A stretch of 10,957 nt of DNA, taken from positions 1 to 10,957 of the forward strand of contig JAEZJR010000280.1 of the NCBI GenBank assembly GCA_023415725.1, in the 5' to 3' direction. A model generated the notes under the pieces. It did not search any database. It was not told the origin of the DNA and saw nothing but the letters and a program-made list of their open reading frames with translations. This stretch comes from Acidobacteriota bacterium. Lineage in GTDB: Bacteria; Acidobacteriota; Blastocatellia; Pyrinomonadales; Pyrinomonadaceae. A program made the translations under genes and the position numbers. Below, piece by piece: positions 1-6,529 of the stretch (position 1 is its first letter; every line of letters starts with the position of its first letter).

Positions 1-200
1 TTACCTTTAGCTAACTGTTGTTTTTTGTTATCTTTACGGGAATCTTTCGCCGAAGCCGTCGACTTTGCAGCGGGCTTCTTTGCGGGAGTAGTGGTTTTCT
101 TCTTCGTCTGAGCTTGGAGTCCGGTCGAAAATAGGAGGGCGGCGAAAACGAGAGTGAGACACGCCTTCGCAAAACGCGTTTCGGGCAGGATAAAATTCAT
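1..200 (-). CDS. Exported Lys-rich protein, N-terminal part (runs off window)
   Basis: On the minus strand an ATG at 200-198 opens a frame of 66 codons that reaches the window edge without a stop, so only the N-terminus is present. It begins with a short n-region, then a hydrophobic stretch (about residues 14-28, ACLTLVFAALLFSTGL) and a plausible signal peptidase I site after LQA (residue 30). The visible mature part is low-complexity and rich in Lys, Ala, Thr and Ser (runs such as TKKKTTTPAKKPAAK), which looks like a basic linker. GAGG lies six bases upstream of the ATG and supports this start. Function cannot be assigned from this piece. Peptidoglycan-binding or amidase proteins often have such linkers, but that is only a guess. 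It is transcribed divergently from the histidine kinase. Confidence 0.7.
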   Translation of the reverse strand, partial: MNFILPETRFAKACLTLVFAALLFSTGLQAQTKKKTTTPAKKPAAKSTASAKDSRKDNKKQQLAKG

Positions 201-206
201 TCTTTT

Positions 207-210
207 CCTC
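207..210 (-). promoter_or_regulatory. Ribosome binding site of the divergent exported protein
   Basis: CCTC on the plus strand reads GAGG on the minus strand, six bases from the ATG at 200. This is a good Shine-Dalgarno spacing and fixes the start of the partial minus-strand gene. Confidence 0.6.
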
Positions 211-329
211 AGCTTAAGACTTAGTTTGTTAGAGTGAATGTCGAGGAGACAAATAGGACGGTAAGGGCAAAAGGTTCAAACCGCCCGGCTTCGCGAGAAA
301 GCTAAAGCAGAATATAGCACCGCCCTACC

Positions 330-345
330 TTAAGCGCAAGCTTAA
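330..345. repeat. Six-bp inverted repeat with GCAA loop, upstream of the histidine kinase
   Basis: TTAAGC (330-335), GCAA (336-339) and GCTTAA (340-345) form a perfect 6-bp stem closing a GNRA-type tetraloop. It lies in the 170-base divergent intergenic region and directly abuts a second dyad at 346-360. It could be an mRNA leader hairpin or part of an operator. No clear -35/-10 pair was recognised in the rest of this intergenic region; AATATAG at 311-317 is only a weak -10 candidate. Confidence 0.45.
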
Positions 346-360
346 TTATGGATTCCATAA
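346..360. promoter_or_regulatory. Perfect 15-base dyad just before the kinase start (operator candidate)
   Basis: TTATGGATTCCATAA is two 7-base arms around a single central base. With a one-base centre it cannot fold well as RNA, so a protein-binding dyad on DNA is more likely. It ends about ten bases before the kinase ATG at 371, where repressor or autoregulatory binding would block transcription or initiation. The role is inferred from symmetry and position only. Confidence 0.4.
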
Positions 361-370
361 AAAACTATTG

Positions 371-1870
371 ATGATGGACTTCTTCTCCACATTTCGCGGC
401 AGGCTTTTGCTCATTTTCGCCTTCCTTACCATCGCCACGCTGGGGGTCCAGTACTACCTGAACCTCTATATGCAGAATGAAAATGAGCAGCGACGAGCCC
501 TGCACGATAAGGCGGTCCTTACGGGCGTGACGTTCGGTGTAAGTTCGATCACCTCCGGCGAGTACATGACCGACATGCTCGCCGACCCAGACCAGGCGAA
601 CCTGGACAGCGACTCGCGAGAACGTATCCGGGACATCATCATTGTCAATAACAAATGGCAGATCACCGACAGCATGAACAATTCGGACCTGCTGCCGGTG
701 CAGGCCCAGGACGGGACGACTCAATATAAATTACTTTCCGATTTGACCGATCTGCCGCCGCTGCGGGAAGGAGTCTCCCTCGGTGATGACTTGAAGCATT
801 TTCCGGCCCAATCTGTGGACGCAACGATCCCTAGCGACGACGAGGTCCACCCCATCCCCATCCCGACAACCGACGGCCGCTATTACGTCCTGGTCGTGCT
901 CAAGAGCGACCAGGGTGAAGCCGCCCGTCGTGCCGCTCAACCTCTTCTGGCGACGCTGGGGATCCTGCTCGTTTCGACCGCGATAGCGGTTTTGCTGGTT
1001 TGGAGGTTCACCCGCCCGATCGCGAATCTTTCCGCGGCCGCCCGTTCGATCGCCGCCGGAAACCTTTCCGTCCGCGTCCCGCACACCGGCCGCACTGACG
1101 AAATGGGCCGTCTCGCCCGCAATTTCAACGACATGGCAGCGGAACTCGAGAAAAAGCAGGAACTCGAAGCAAAGCTCCAGCAGGCGGAAAAGACCGCCGT
1201 GATCGGCCGCCTCGGATCCGCGATCGCCCACGAGATCCGCAACCCTCTCAATTACATCAATCTCACGCTCGATCACCTGCGAACCAAGTTCGCTCCCATT
1301 GAAGAAGACAAAAAAGCGACCTTCGAAAAACTAACATCGCAGCTCAAATCCGAGGTCGCGCGCATCAATCAGCAGATCTCCGACTTCCTTAACTATTCAC
1401 GGCCGGCGAATGTGAACCTCCGCCCGATAGACGCACGGGAAGTAGTAGAAGATTCGCTCCGCATCGTAGAGGGCCAAGCGGAGGAAAATGACATCAAGAT
1501 CGCCCTCGTCGAGCACGAGGACGTCCCTGAGATAATGGGCGACCCGGAATTTCTCCGGTCCGTATTCAACAACCTCTTTATTAACGCCGTGCAGGCGATG
1601 GGCCCGAACGGTGGCAATCTGAGCGTTAAACTTTCGCCCTCCGAAAACGGTTTCGTGCGTATAGAGGTTTCGGACACGGGTGTCGGGATACCGGAAGAAA
1701 ACCTCTCGAAAGTCTTTGAACCTTATTTTTCCACCAAGGAAACAGGCACCGGCCTGGGCCTCGCTATCGTCCAGAAAATAATTGAGGTGCATAACGGCAC
1801 GATCGAGGTGGGGTCGACCGAAGGCGAAGGGACGAAATTTACGATACGATTACCGAAAGCGGAAAAGTAG
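371..1870 (+). CDS. Membrane sensor histidine kinase with HAMP domain
   Basis: A two-component sensor kinase of about 499 residues: it autophosphorylates on His and passes the phosphate to a response regulator. Order (numbering from ATG 371): TM helix about 11-29, a periplasmic sensor region about 33-188 of unrecognised fold, TM helix about 191-211, HAMP about 212-264, a dimerisation/phosphoacceptor domain with HEIRNP (His287), then an ATPase domain with N-box (NNLFINA, about 400-406), G1 DTGVGI (435-440), FEPYFSTK (449-456) and G2 GTGLGL (459-464). All catalytic boxes are intact. A TTG at 368 and an ATG at 374 are in frame. I prefer 371, but no clear Shine-Dalgarno precedes any of them. The downstream NtrC-type regulator starts about 60 bases after the stop and is the likely partner. 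The signal sensed is unknown. Confidence 0.93.
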   Translation: MMDFFSTFRGRLLLIFAFLTIATLGVQYYLNLYMQNENEQRRALHDKAVLTGVTFGVSSITSGEYMTDMLADPDQANLDSDSRERIRDIIIVNNKWQITDSMNNSDLLPVQAQDGTTQYKLLSDLTDLPPLREGVSLGDDLKHFPAQSVDATIPSDDEVHPIPIPTTDGRYYVLVVLKSDQGEAARRAAQPLLATLGILLVSTAIAVLLVWRFTRPIANLSAAARSIAAGNLSVRVPHTGRTDEMGRLARNFNDMAAELEKKQELEAKLQQAEKTAVIGRLGSAIAHEIRNPLNYINLTLDHLRTKFAPIEEDKKATFEKLTSQLKSEVARINQQISDFLNYSRPANVNLRPIDAREVVEDSLRIVEGQAEENDIKIALVEHEDVPEIMGDPEFLRSVFNNLFINAVQAMGPNGGNLSVKLSPSENGFVRIEVSDTGVGIPEENLSKVFEPYFSTKETGTGLGLAIVQKIIEVHNGTIEVGSTEGEGTKFTIRLPKAEK

Positions 1871-1930
1871 CCACCGAGAGCACTGAGAATCCTCATCTAA
1901 TCTTTAGTGCCCGCTGTGGCGATGATCACT

Positions 1931-3295
1931 ATGGCAAGGATATCGATACTCGTCGTCGATGACGAGAAGAACCAAAGGGAAATACTTGAAACTATCCTCT
2001 CGAGCGAGGGTTACGACGTTACGACCGCGAGTTCCGGCGAGGCGGCGATGAAATTCGTCCAATCGAGGCGATTCGACCTCGTGCTGACGGACCTCAAGAT
2101 GACCGGCATGTCGGGCCTCGACCTGCTCAAAGAGCTGACGAATTTCGACAAATCGATCATCGTCATCCTGCTCACGGCGCACGGGTCGGTCGATTCGGCG
2201 GTGGACGCATTGCGCCTGGGCGCTTTCGATTACCTCCAGAAACCCTACGACCAGGCGAAACTGCTCGAGACCGTTTCCCGCTCGCTGAACAAACTTTCCG
2301 CCCTGGACACCGAGATCGTCTCCGTCTCGCCCGAGATGGACAAGGTCAAAAAACTCATCCTAAAGAACGCGAAGTCCAATTCGACCGTATTGATCCGCGG
2401 CGAGAGCGGTACCGGTAAAGAGCTGATCGCCCGTTCGATCCACATGAATTCACTTCGTGCGAGCAACACGTTCCAGGCCGTGAACTGTGCCGCGATCAAC
2501 GAAAATCTGCTCGAATCCGAGCTGTTCGGCCACGAAAAAGGTTCATTCACAGGCGCGGTCGGCGAGAAGAAGGGACTGTTCGAAATAGCTGACGGCGGCA
2601 CGCTATTCCTCGATGAGATCGGCGAACTAGATATCGCGCTGCAAGCTAAGCTCCTGCGTGCACTTCAGGAACGCGAGATCCGGCGAGTCGGCGGCGTGAG
2701 GGAGATCCCCGTGGACGTCCGCGTGCTTGCCGCGACGAACCGCGACCTGCTGAAAATGACGGAAGAAAAGCGCTTCCGCGAAGACCTCTATTATCGCCTG
2801 AACGTGCTCTCGATCGAGATCCCGCCGCTGCGCGAACGCGTCACGGATCTCCCCGTGCTGATCGATTACTTCGTCAAGAAGCACACCCGCGGCACGGACC
2901 GCACGATCAACATCGAGCCGGCCGCGAAGAAACTCCTGCATGATTACCACTACCCCGGCAACGTCCGCCAATTGGAATCCGCCATCGAACGTGCCATCTT
3001 GCTGAGCGAAAACGACACCATCACCGTCGACGACCTGCCGCCCGAAATGGCCCAGGGCACCCGCCCCGCCAGCATCGGTACCAACGGCGACACCCAGTTC
3101 AAACTCCCGCCCGAAGGCGTCAACTTCGAAGACGTCGAGCGCAGCCTGATAATGCAGGCGATGGACCGTACTGACAACAACATAACCAAGTCTGCAAAGC
3201 TTCTCGGCCTGACGTTCCGCACGCTCCAATATCGCCTCGAGAAATTCGGGTTCAAGAAAGATGGAGACGGAACCGGCGAGGAAGAAAGTTCGTAA
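1931..3295 (+). CDS. NtrC-family sigma54-dependent response regulator
   Basis: A transcriptional activator that is phosphorylated by the upstream kinase and uses ATP to open sigma54 RNA polymerase promoters. From ATG 1931 it has 454 residues. The receiver domain has acidic residues in LVVDDE, phospho-acceptor Asp54 (TDLK), Thr82 (LLTAHG) and Lys104 (QKP), the same numbering as E. coli NtrC, which supports this start over GTG 1907 or ATG 1922. The AAA+ domain has Walker A GESGTGKE (157-164), the sigma54-contact loop as GSFTGA (204-209; usually GAFTGA), Walker B GGTLFLDEI (222-230) and arginine-finger region FREDLYYRLNV (about 282-292). A Fis-type helix-turn-helix closes the protein (ITKSAKLLGL...TLQYRL, about 418-440). 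It shares an operon with the kinase. Its target genes are unknown. Confidence 0.93.
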   Translation: MARISILVVDDEKNQREILETILSSEGYDVTTASSGEAAMKFVQSRRFDLVLTDLKMTGMSGLDLLKELTNFDKSIIVILLTAHGSVDSAVDALRLGAFDYLQKPYDQAKLLETVSRSLNKLSALDTEIVSVSPEMDKVKKLILKNAKSNSTVLIRGESGTGKELIARSIHMNSLRASNTFQAVNCAAINENLLESELFGHEKGSFTGAVGEKKGLFEIADGGTLFLDEIGELDIALQAKLLRALQEREIRRVGGVREIPVDVRVLAATNRDLLKMTEEKRFREDLYYRLNVLSIEIPPLRERVTDLPVLIDYFVKKHTRGTDRTINIEPAAKKLLHDYHYPGNVRQLESAIERAILLSENDTITVDDLPPEMAQGTRPASIGTNGDTQFKLPPEGVNFEDVERSLIMQAMDRTDNNITKSAKLLGLTFRTLQYRLEKFGFKKDGDGTGEEESS

Positions 3296-3316
3296 TAACA
3301 CACTGCGAATATATTG

Positions 3317-3343
3317 AAGAATATTGAGAGTTTGAATATTCTT
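3317..3343 (+). terminator. AT-rich hairpin with short T run after the regulator gene
   Basis: AAGAATATT (3317-3325) and AATATTCTT (3335-3343) are perfect 9-base arms around a 9-base loop, followed by TT (3344-3345). The stem is almost all A-T, so as an intrinsic terminator it is weak. It may instead be an operator: GAATAT also occurs as a direct repeat at 3307, 3319 and 3334, and TTCGCGAA at 3344-3351 is a further palindrome. It lies 22 bases after the regulator stop and separates it from the next gene. Confidence 0.35.
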
Positions 3344-3364
3344 TTCGCGAATTTCTTTTGACCG

Positions 3365-3373
3365 TAAGGAGGT
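3365..3373 (+). promoter_or_regulatory. Near-perfect Shine-Dalgarno of the DUF4126 gene
   Basis: TAAGGAGGT matches the 16S anti-Shine-Dalgarno over its whole length and ends six bases before ATG 3380. It is the strongest ribosome binding site in the window and suggests high translation of this gene. Confidence 0.8.
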
Positions 3374-3379
3374 CCGCTG

Positions 3380-4006
3380 ATGGAATGGTTTGCAACCCTT
3401 AGCTTGGCACTCGGCAGTGCATGGACTTCGGGCATAAATCTATATGCCACGGTCACTGTTCTGGGGCTTTTGCAAAAGCTGGCGAGCGTGAAACTCCCGG
3501 GCGGGCTCGAGGTACTTGATAACTGGTGGATCATCGGCATCGCGGGCGGGCTCTATGTCGTGGAGTTTTTCGCCGACAAGTTCCCTTACGTGGATAGCGT
3601 TTGGGATGTCGTGCACACGTTCATCCGCGTTCCGGCCGGGGCGGTCGTCGCGTGGGCCGCCGTTTCGGATATGGATTCGTCGATCGTAATTCCCGCGACC
3701 CTGATCGGCGGCGGGCTCGCACTTTCATCCCACGGCACCAAAGCGACCGCGCGCATCGCCGCGAACCTCTCCCCCGAACCGGTCACCAATACCATCCTCT
3801 CGCTCGTCGAAGACGCGATCGCCATAGTCGGCGTACTTCTTGCGGTCTTCGCTCCCGTCGTCATCGCGATCGTCCTCATCGCGTTCCTGATCTTTTTCTT
3901 CTGGTTCTTCCCCAAAATATTCCGCGCCATCAAACGCCTCTTCAGCGCAGTCGCCGCATTCTTCCGCGGCGAGAGTTTCGAAACGATCGCAAAGAAGGCC
4001 GGATAA
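3380..4006 (+). CDS. DUF4126-family integral membrane protein
   Basis: A 208-residue hydrophobic protein that I recognise as DUF4126-like from its conserved patches: an N-terminal SGINLYATV segment, the block EFFADKFPYVDSVWDVVHT (about 55-73), a Gly-rich helix (LIGGGLALSSH) and then KATARIAANLSPEP (about 121-134). Predicted membrane helices are near residues 3-33, 49-58, 78-95, 104-117 and a long one at about 142-177 (IAIVGVLLAVFAP...FLIFFFWFF). A basic, likely cytoplasmic tail follows (FRAIKRLFSAV). The biochemical role of this family is not established. A perfect ribosome binding site fixes the start. It sits between the two-component pair and an envelope lipoprotein cluster; with its own leader it may be a separate transcription unit. 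Confidence 0.85.
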   Translation: MEWFATLSLALGSAWTSGINLYATVTVLGLLQKLASVKLPGGLEVLDNWWIIGIAGGLYVVEFFADKFPYVDSVWDVVHTFIRVPAGAVVAWAAVSDMDSSIVIPATLIGGGLALSSHGTKATARIAANLSPEPVTNTILSLVEDAIAIVGVLLAVFAPVVIAIVLIAFLIFFFWFFPKIFRAIKRLFSAVAAFFRGESFETIAKKAG

Positions 4007-4016
4007 ACTGCAAGCC

Positions 4017-4071
4017 AGGGCATCTGCAACCGTTCTTAAGCCTTGAGTATCTGAACGCATGGAGATGCCCT
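4017..4071 (+). promoter_or_regulatory. Nested inverted repeat abutting the DUF4349 start codon
   Basis: AGGGCATCT (4017-4025) pairs perfectly with AGATGCCCT (4063-4071). Inside it CGTTC (4031-4035) pairs with GAACG (4053-4057). The right outer arm ends on the base before ATG 4072 and covers half of the GGAG ribosome binding site (4061-4064), so in mRNA this structure could hide the initiation region. It is a candidate translational control element; no T run follows, which argues against a terminator. Confidence 0.5.
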
Positions 4072-5016
4072 ATGAAAAAGCTAAGCCTATTGGTTGTTAC
4101 CCTTGCTTTGTTATTTGTGGGTTGCGGCGGCGAGTCCGCAGCTAACTCGAACCAGGTGTTGGCGTCAAAAAACACCTCCTTTGCAAATATAGGCGGTGGT
4201 GGTGGGGGAGGTGGACGGGAGGAAGAGCGGGCACCGACGGCCGCTGAACCGGCCGCGACGCTCGCACAAGCGGAACAGACCCAGACTCAGATCGTCCGCA
4301 AGATAATCCGCAATGCCGACCTCAGCCTTGAAGCCGAATCCCCCGAGGATACCCAGCGCCGCATCGCCGGAATAGCGGAATCGATGAACGGCTTCGTCGT
4401 TGAATCGCAGCAATCCAGCAGCGACGCCCGACAAACCACGCGCGACGTTGCGAACATGACGATCCGCGTCCCTGCCGACCAATTCCAAGCCGCTCTCGAT
4501 GAGATCCGCCAGGCAGCGGGCCGCGTCGTGACCGAAACCATCAAAGGCCAGGACGTCACTGAGGAGTTCATCGACATCGAGGCGCAGATAAAAGCGAAGA
4601 AAGCCCTCGAAGCTCAGTTCATGGAGATAATGAAACGAGCCAACACCGTCGAAGCCGCCCTCGACGTCCAGCGCCAGCTCGCGGAAGTCCGCGGCGAGAT
4701 CGAACGCATCGAGGGCCGCCTCCGGTTCCTTGAGAATCAATCCGCCCTCTCCACCATAAAGGTCCGCATCCAGACACCTACCGCTATCAGTTCGAACACC
4801 ACGGGCTTTAGCTACCGTCTTACCGAATCGTTCGGCGACGGCCTTGATATAGCTCTCAACTTCGTACTCGGACTTGTTACACTCATTATCGGTATATTGC
4901 CGTTCGCACTGTTCATCGTCCTGCCCGGCTTCCTCATCGGGAAGCGCCTCTGGCGCCGGCAGAAGCGGTCGATGACTGTCAGCGATATAGCCAAGGAAGA
5001 GATCGAGACGGAATGA
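4072..5016 (+). CDS. DUF4349-family membrane-anchored lipoprotein
   Basis: A 314-residue envelope protein. It has a type II signal peptide (MKKLSLLVVTLALLFVGC) with lipidated Cys18, a linker with eight consecutive Gly (41-48), and a globular DUF4349-like domain. That domain begins with a strand (RKIIRNADLSLEAE, 76-89), then a segment NMTIRVPADQFQAALDEI (128-145), the block ETIKGQDVTEEFIDIEAQI (155-173) and a coiled-coil-prone helix about 168-224. A C-terminal membrane helix (about 257-289) and a basic tail (KRLWRRQKR) follow, so it may be held by lipid at one end and a helix at the other. GGAG seven bases upstream of ATG 4072 sets the start. Earlier in-frame ATGs only read through the DUF4126 gene in a shadow frame. 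Its stop overlaps the next start (ATGA). The molecular function of this family is not established. Confidence 0.88.
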   Translation: MKKLSLLVVTLALLFVGCGGESAANSNQVLASKNTSFANIGGGGGGGGREEERAPTAAEPAATLAQAEQTQTQIVRKIIRNADLSLEAESPEDTQRRIAGIAESMNGFVVESQQSSSDARQTTRDVANMTIRVPADQFQAALDEIRQAAGRVVTETIKGQDVTEEFIDIEAQIKAKKALEAQFMEIMKRANTVEAALDVQRQLAEVRGEIERIEGRLRFLENQSALSTIKVRIQTPTAISSNTTGFSYRLTESFGDGLDIALNFVLGLVTLIIGILPFALFIVLPGFLIGKRLWRRQKRSMTVSDIAKEEIETE

Positions 5017-5243
5017 AGTTCGAAACGCTATTTCAGATCCTGGCGGTGGCCCTCGCGGTGGCCGCCGCTTATTTTTTGTGGGTGGGGAATAAAGACGGAG
5101 CATTCGTGTCCGTCGTTCTCGGATGCGTCGCGTTCTTCATCGGCATCCGATTCCAGGCGAAGGCCCGAACCGCAGCGAACAACCCCGAGCGTGAAGCTTT
5201 GATTGAGAAAAAGGCCGCGGTGTCGGAGGACACCGAGCAATGA
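5013..5243 (+). CDS. Small two-helix membrane protein
   Basis: A 76-residue protein with two hydrophobic helices, about residues 6-24 (TLFQILAVALAVAAAYFLWV region) and 30-47 (AFVSVVLGCVAFFIGIRF), joined by a short GNKDG turn. A charged tail follows (REALIEKKAAVSEDTEQ). I do not recognise a family. That it is a real gene is supported by exact ATGA overlaps at both ends: its ATG lies in the stop of the DUF4349 gene, and its TGA overlaps the ATG of the glycosyltransferase. Such overlaps usually mean translational coupling and a fixed ratio of products. It may assist the membrane lipoprotein or the glycosyltransferase; this is inference from position. Confidence 0.75.
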   Translation: MKFETLFQILAVALAVAAAYFLWVGNKDGAFVSVVLGCVAFFIGIRFQAKARTAANNPEREALIEKKAAVSEDTEQ

Positions 5244-6511
5244 CGAAGATCGTCCTCGCGACTTTCGGTTCGCTCGGCGACCTTCACCCGATGCTCGCGA
5301 TCGGGAAGGAACTGAAAGTGCGCGGCTACGACGTCACCGTCGCCGCGATGGACACCTACCGCGACCGTGTCGAGCCGCTCGGCCTTGGTTTCTCGCCGAT
5401 GGCCCCGCACGTCAACCCGGACGACCGCGAGCAGGTGCGCGAGATGATGCACGAGCGCCGCGGTTCCGAAAAGATCATCCGCGAGCTCATTTTGGGAAAC
5501 ATCCGTCCGATGTACGACGACCTTATGCGTGCGATCGAAGGGGCCGATATTCTGGTCACCGGCGAGGTCGTCTACGCGGTCAAATCCGCCGTCGATAAGA
5601 CCGGGATAAAATGGATCTCGACCGGGCTGCAGCCAGGAGTGTTCTTCTCCGCCTACGATCCTGTGGTGCCGCCGGTCGCGCAATTCTTCAAACATCTCCG
5701 CTTTCTCGGGCCCAGGTTCTATTCCGGTTTCTTCAAGGTCATGCGGTGGCACATCCGCGATTGGCTCGAGCCCTACCGCGAATTCCGCCGCGAACTCGGC
5801 CTGGACGAAAACCACGATCCGATCGTCGACGGGAAATACTCCCCGCTCGTCCACCTCGCCCTCTTCTCTCGCGTGCTCGGTGCTCCTCAGCCGGATTGGC
5901 CGCCCAACGTCGTCCAACCCGGCTTCTGCTTCTACGACGGTGCCGACGATTTGCAAAAGATGCCCCAGGCGCTCAACGATTTCCTCGAAGCCGGCGAACC
6001 GCCCATCGTTTTCACTCTCGGATCCGCCGCGGTTATGGATCCGGGTGATTTCTTTGAGGAAAGCATCAAAGCGGCAAAAATCCTAAAGCGTCGAACCGTG
6101 CTGCTTTACGGGGTTTACAACGAACCGCCCGCCGGCCTCACCGACGATATCGTCGGTTTCGATTATGCTCCGTTCTCGCAGTTGTTCCCACATGCCGCGT
6201 GTGTTGTGCATCAGGGCGGCGTGGGCACCACGGGGCAGGTTTTGCGGGCCGGTGTCCCGCATCTGATCATGCCCTACGCTCACGATCAGCCCGACAATGC
6301 CGCCCGCTGCGTTCGCCTCGGCGTGGCTGAGGAAATATCCCGCAGTTCCTACAGTGCCGAATCCGCCGCCCGGAAACTGTCGAAGATCCTTAGCAAGGAT
6401 TCATACGCTGAAAACGCCGCAAGCTGCGGCAAGATCGTCCGTTCCGAGGGGGGCACGTCCGCCGCGTGCGATGAGATGGAATTGCATCTAAATGGAAGTT
6501 ACGTACCCTGA
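5240..6511 (+). CDS. GT-B glycosyltransferase, family 1 / sterol-glucosyltransferase-like
   Basis: A 423-residue enzyme that probably transfers a sugar from a nucleotide-sugar donor to a lipid or small hydrophobic acceptor. The N-terminal acceptor domain starts with TFGSLGDLHPMLAIGKEL (8-25), typical of glycosyltransferase family 28/1 N-domains. The C-terminal donor domain has PPIVFTLGSAAVMD (254-267), DYAPFSQLFPHAACVVHQGG (308-327) and the UGT signature HQGGVGTTGQ (324-333) ending in a D-Q pair (349-350), which normally contacts the donor sugar. The length fits bacterial macrolide/sterol-type UGTs. There is no signal peptide or membrane helix, so it should act in the cytoplasm or at the inner leaflet. 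It is the third member of an ATGA-coupled cluster. The acceptor cannot be read from sequence; a glycolipid is plausible. Confidence 0.88.
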   Translation: MTKIVLATFGSLGDLHPMLAIGKELKVRGYDVTVAAMDTYRDRVEPLGLGFSPMAPHVNPDDREQVREMMHERRGSEKIIRELILGNIRPMYDDLMRAIEGADILVTGEVVYAVKSAVDKTGIKWISTGLQPGVFFSAYDPVVPPVAQFFKHLRFLGPRFYSGFFKVMRWHIRDWLEPYREFRRELGLDENHDPIVDGKYSPLVHLALFSRVLGAPQPDWPPNVVQPGFCFYDGADDLQKMPQALNDFLEAGEPPIVFTLGSAAVMDPGDFFEESIKAAKILKRRTVLLYGVYNEPPAGLTDDIVGFDYAPFSQLFPHAACVVHQGGVGTTGQVLRAGVPHLIMPYAHDQPDNAARCVRLGVAEEISRSSYSAESAARKLSKILSKDSYAENAASCGKIVRSEGGTSAACDEMELHLNGSYVP

Positions 6512-6529
6512 TACGCTAAAATCAAACCT

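Noticed and set aside
3404..3420. TTGGCAC...GTGC resembling a sigma54 promoter
   Set aside because: The spacing between the GG and GC elements is one base too long, and the site is inside the DUF4126 coding region just after its start.
3601..4071. In-frame upstream extension of the DUF4349 gene
   Set aside because: This part is an Arg-rich out-of-frame reading of the DUF4126 gene; the lipoprotein signal sequence and the GGAG site place the real start at 4072.
4165..5103. Long open frame (312 codons) on the minus strand opposite the DUF4349 gene
   Set aside because: It is opposite a well-supported lipoprotein gene, is rich in Arg, Asp, Leu and Gly with no recognisable domain, and arises from GC-biased third codon positions on the coding strand.
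5069..5956. Open frame (295 codons) on the minus strand opposite the small protein and glycosyltransferase
   Set aside because: It covers two coupled plus-strand genes and has the low-complexity, His/Arg/Asp-rich make-up of a shadow frame.
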